Assembly: GCA_023379055.1 (NCBI GenBank)
Contig: JAMCSX010000014.1
Span: forward strand, 1-32,472
Direction: 5' to 3'
Length of the DNA: 32,472 nt
DNA from: Candidatus Martarchaeota archaeon
GTDB taxonomy: Archaea; Micrarchaeota; Micrarchaeia; Micrarchaeales; CABMGC01
Part shown: positions 30,979-32,472 of the stretch, piece by piece
Layout: each line of letters starts with the position of its first letter
How positions within the stretch are numbered: the first letter of the stretch is position 1
Translations under genes and position numbers: made by a program
Notes under the pieces: generated by a model
Seen by the model: only the letters and a program-made list of their open reading frames with translations
Database searches by the model: none
Told to the model about the DNA's origin: nothing

Positions 30979-32472
30979 TCACCTATTCTCCTCCTGCTTA
31001 TATTCCATGAGCAGGGAGTTAAACTCAGAATCTATCTCTGATTTTATCCTTTTCTCCTCTTTTTCTATATCAGCTTCCTTTGCCTCCTTTGATCTTGAGA
31101 TGCTCTCCCTGACCTTCAGTTTGGTTATGTTATCAACGCTTACTCCTCCCTTTATCGCCTCATGCGCACGCTTTCTGAAGTACAGCATTATGGAGATCAT
31201 GAACGCCTGCTTCTTCATGCTCGTGTATGCGTCTACCTCATCGAATGCAGACTGCCTTAGGAAGTCTTCCCTGAACATCCTGCCTATCTCAAGCACGAGC
31301 CTCTCCTCGTCAGGAAGCGCCTCGGCCCCGACTAGCTGGACTATGTCCTTGAGCTCTGCCTCCTTCTGAAGTATCCCCATTGTTTCATTCCTATTCGACA
31401 CAAACTCCTCGCCATAATTCTTCACGTACCATCCCTCAAGGTCGGGAAGGTATAGGGAATAGCTTGTAAGCCAATTTATTGCTGGGAAGTGCCTTGAGCC
31501 TGCAAGCGAGGCGTCAAGTGACCAGAATGTCTTCACTACCCTGAGGGTTCCCTGTGATACTGGCTCGGATAGGTCGCCGCCAGGCGGTGACACTGCGCCG
31601 ACTATCGTAACAGAACCGATCTTCCCGCCGAGCGATTCCACCTTCCCGGCTCTCTCATAGTATTCGGCAAGCCTTTTTGGGAGATATGCTGGATAGCCCT
31701 CCTCTCCTGGCATCTCCTCCAATCTCGCGGAGATCTCCCTCATTGCCTCTGCCCACCTTGATGTAGAGTCGGCAAGTATTGCCACACTGTATCCCATATC
31801 CCTGAAGTACTCAGCTATGGTTATTCCCGTGTAAACACTGGCCTCCCTTGCTGCAACAGGCATGTTGGAGGTGTTTGCAATGAGCGTTGTCCTCTCGATC
31901 AGCGGCCTTCCAGTTTTTGGATCCTTGAGCTCGGGAAACTCCGTAAGGACCTCTGTCATCTCGTTCCCTCGCTCTCCGCAACCAACGTAGACTATTATGT
32001 CTGCATCAGACCACTTTGCAAGCTGATGCTGGATTACTGTCTTCCCGGACCCGAAGGGTCCCGGGGCTGCGGCAGTACCACCTTTTGCAACTGGAAAGAG
32101 CATGTCCACGACCCTCTGGCCAGTTACTAGCGGCTCTTCTGCCCTGAATTTCCTCCTGAATGGATTTGCCTTTCTTACAGATCTCTTTTGGAGCATTGTC
32201 AGCGCCACTTCCTTGCCACCCTTCTCTACTATCGCAATCCTGTCAATTACCCTGAACGTGCCGTCCTTCAATCCGCTTATCTTTCCCTCGATACCCAATG
32301 GGACCATTATGTAATGCTTGAGAAATTCGGTTTCCTGCACATACCCGATTATCTCCCCTGGCTTCACAGTGCTTCCGTTCTTCACGGACTTCTCAGCCAT
32401 GAATTTCCATTTCTTGTTCCTGTCCACTGCACTTGCAGTGAGCCCCTTACCTATGAATGCGCACGCTTTCTG
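30979..32472 (-). CDS. atpA: A-type ATP synthase subunit A (5' end outside window)
   Basis: The catalytic subunit, which makes or hydrolyses ATP. The visible 497 codons include the P-loop [47 protein letters not shown] and [18 protein letters not shown]. The ORF track begins at a GTG (32427), but the frame is open to the right edge: the upstream codons read [20 protein letters not shown], matching the region before the non-homologous insert of full-length subunits. The gene therefore continues beyond the window, missing roughly its first 80-90 residues. It is followed by atpB after 4 bases. Confidence 0.96.
   Translation of the reverse strand, partial: QKACAFIGKGLTASAVDRNKKWKFMAEKSVKNGSTVKPGEIIGYVQETEFLKHYIMVPLGIEGKISGLKDGTFRVIDRIAIVEKGGKEVALTMLQKRSVRKANPFRRKFRAEEPLVTGQRVVDMLFPVAKGGTAAAPGPFGSGKTVIQHQLAKWSDADIIVYVGCGERGNEMTEVLTEFPELKDPKTGRPLIERTTLIANTSNMPVAAREASVYTGITIAEYFRDMGYSVAILADSTSRWAEAMREISARLEEMPGEEGYPAYLPKRLAEYYERAGKVESLGGKIGSVTIVGAVSPPGGDLSEPVSQGTLRVVKTFWSLDASLAGSRHFPAINWLTSYSLYLPDLEGWYVKNYGEEFVSNRNETMGILQKEAELKDIVQLVGAEALPDEERLVLEIGRMFREDFLRQSAFDEVDAYTSMKKQAFMISIMLYFRKRAHEAIKGGVSVDNITKLKVRESISRSKEAKEADIEKEEKRIKSEIDSEFNSLLMEYKQEENR

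Noticed and set aside
32427-32427. GTG at 32427 as the start of atpA
   Set aside because: The frame remains open and family-like to the window edge, so the gene is cut by the window.

Overview
The window is archaeal. It carries an archaeal-type leucyl-tRNA synthetase, the A, B and D subunits of an A-type (V-like) ATP synthase, a Dph6-type diphthamide enzyme and two tRNA genes without encoded CCA. Many genes have an AT-rich box about 30 bases before the ATG, as expected for leaderless archaeal mRNAs. Packed genes, heavy use of AGG/AGA and ATA codons, a nearly complete oxidative TCA branch, a pilin-like protein starting QSAVEF and unfamiliar small membrane proteins suggest a small-genome DPANN-type archaeon, possibly Micrarchaeota (ARMAN-2-like). 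That placement is inference.

Layout: 1-3620 is a decaying accessory island. It holds an IS4/IS5-group transposase, a complete IS630-type element whose transposase lacks the first catalytic Asp, a small zinc-ribbon protein, a broken MNT/HEPN toxin-antitoxin pair and an orphan IS200/IS605-like right-end hairpin fused to the HEPN gene. Next come tRNA-Gln(CTG), a site-2-type membrane protease and leuS. At 7410-11340 a three-gene minus-strand operon (radical SAM, NodU-type carbamoyltransferase, GT4 glycosyltransferase) probably builds or decorates a surface glycan. A pilin-like protein with an Ig-like domain and a transglutaminase-like/TPR protein follow.

From 13723 to 22351 lie the central-carbon genes: malate dehydrogenase and citrate synthase (divergent), an orphan glutamate-5-kinase-like protein, aconitase and isocitrate dehydrogenase (4 bases apart). 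Together they carry malate to 2-oxoglutarate. The aconitase gene contains a 522-residue LAGLIDADG intein placed exactly at the CxxC that binds the [4Fe-4S] cluster. Then come a secreted, membrane-anchored surface protein, Dph6, an FMN reductase and a class I aminotransferase whose stop codon abuts tRNA-Val(TAC).

That tRNA hosts a roughly 2.03-kb integrated element (26441-28474) bounded by a 12-bp direct repeat of the tRNA 3' end. It has a tight minus-strand gene row: a 66-aa ORF, a tyrosine integrase broken by one in-frame TAG, a 51-aa one-helix protein absent from the ORF track, and a polytopic membrane protein whose last codons lie antisense to the tRNA. The integrase stop sits inside a perfect 18-bp inverted repeat. 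A cold-shock protein gene and the A-type ATPase genes atpD, atpB and atpA (atpA running off the right edge) close the window.
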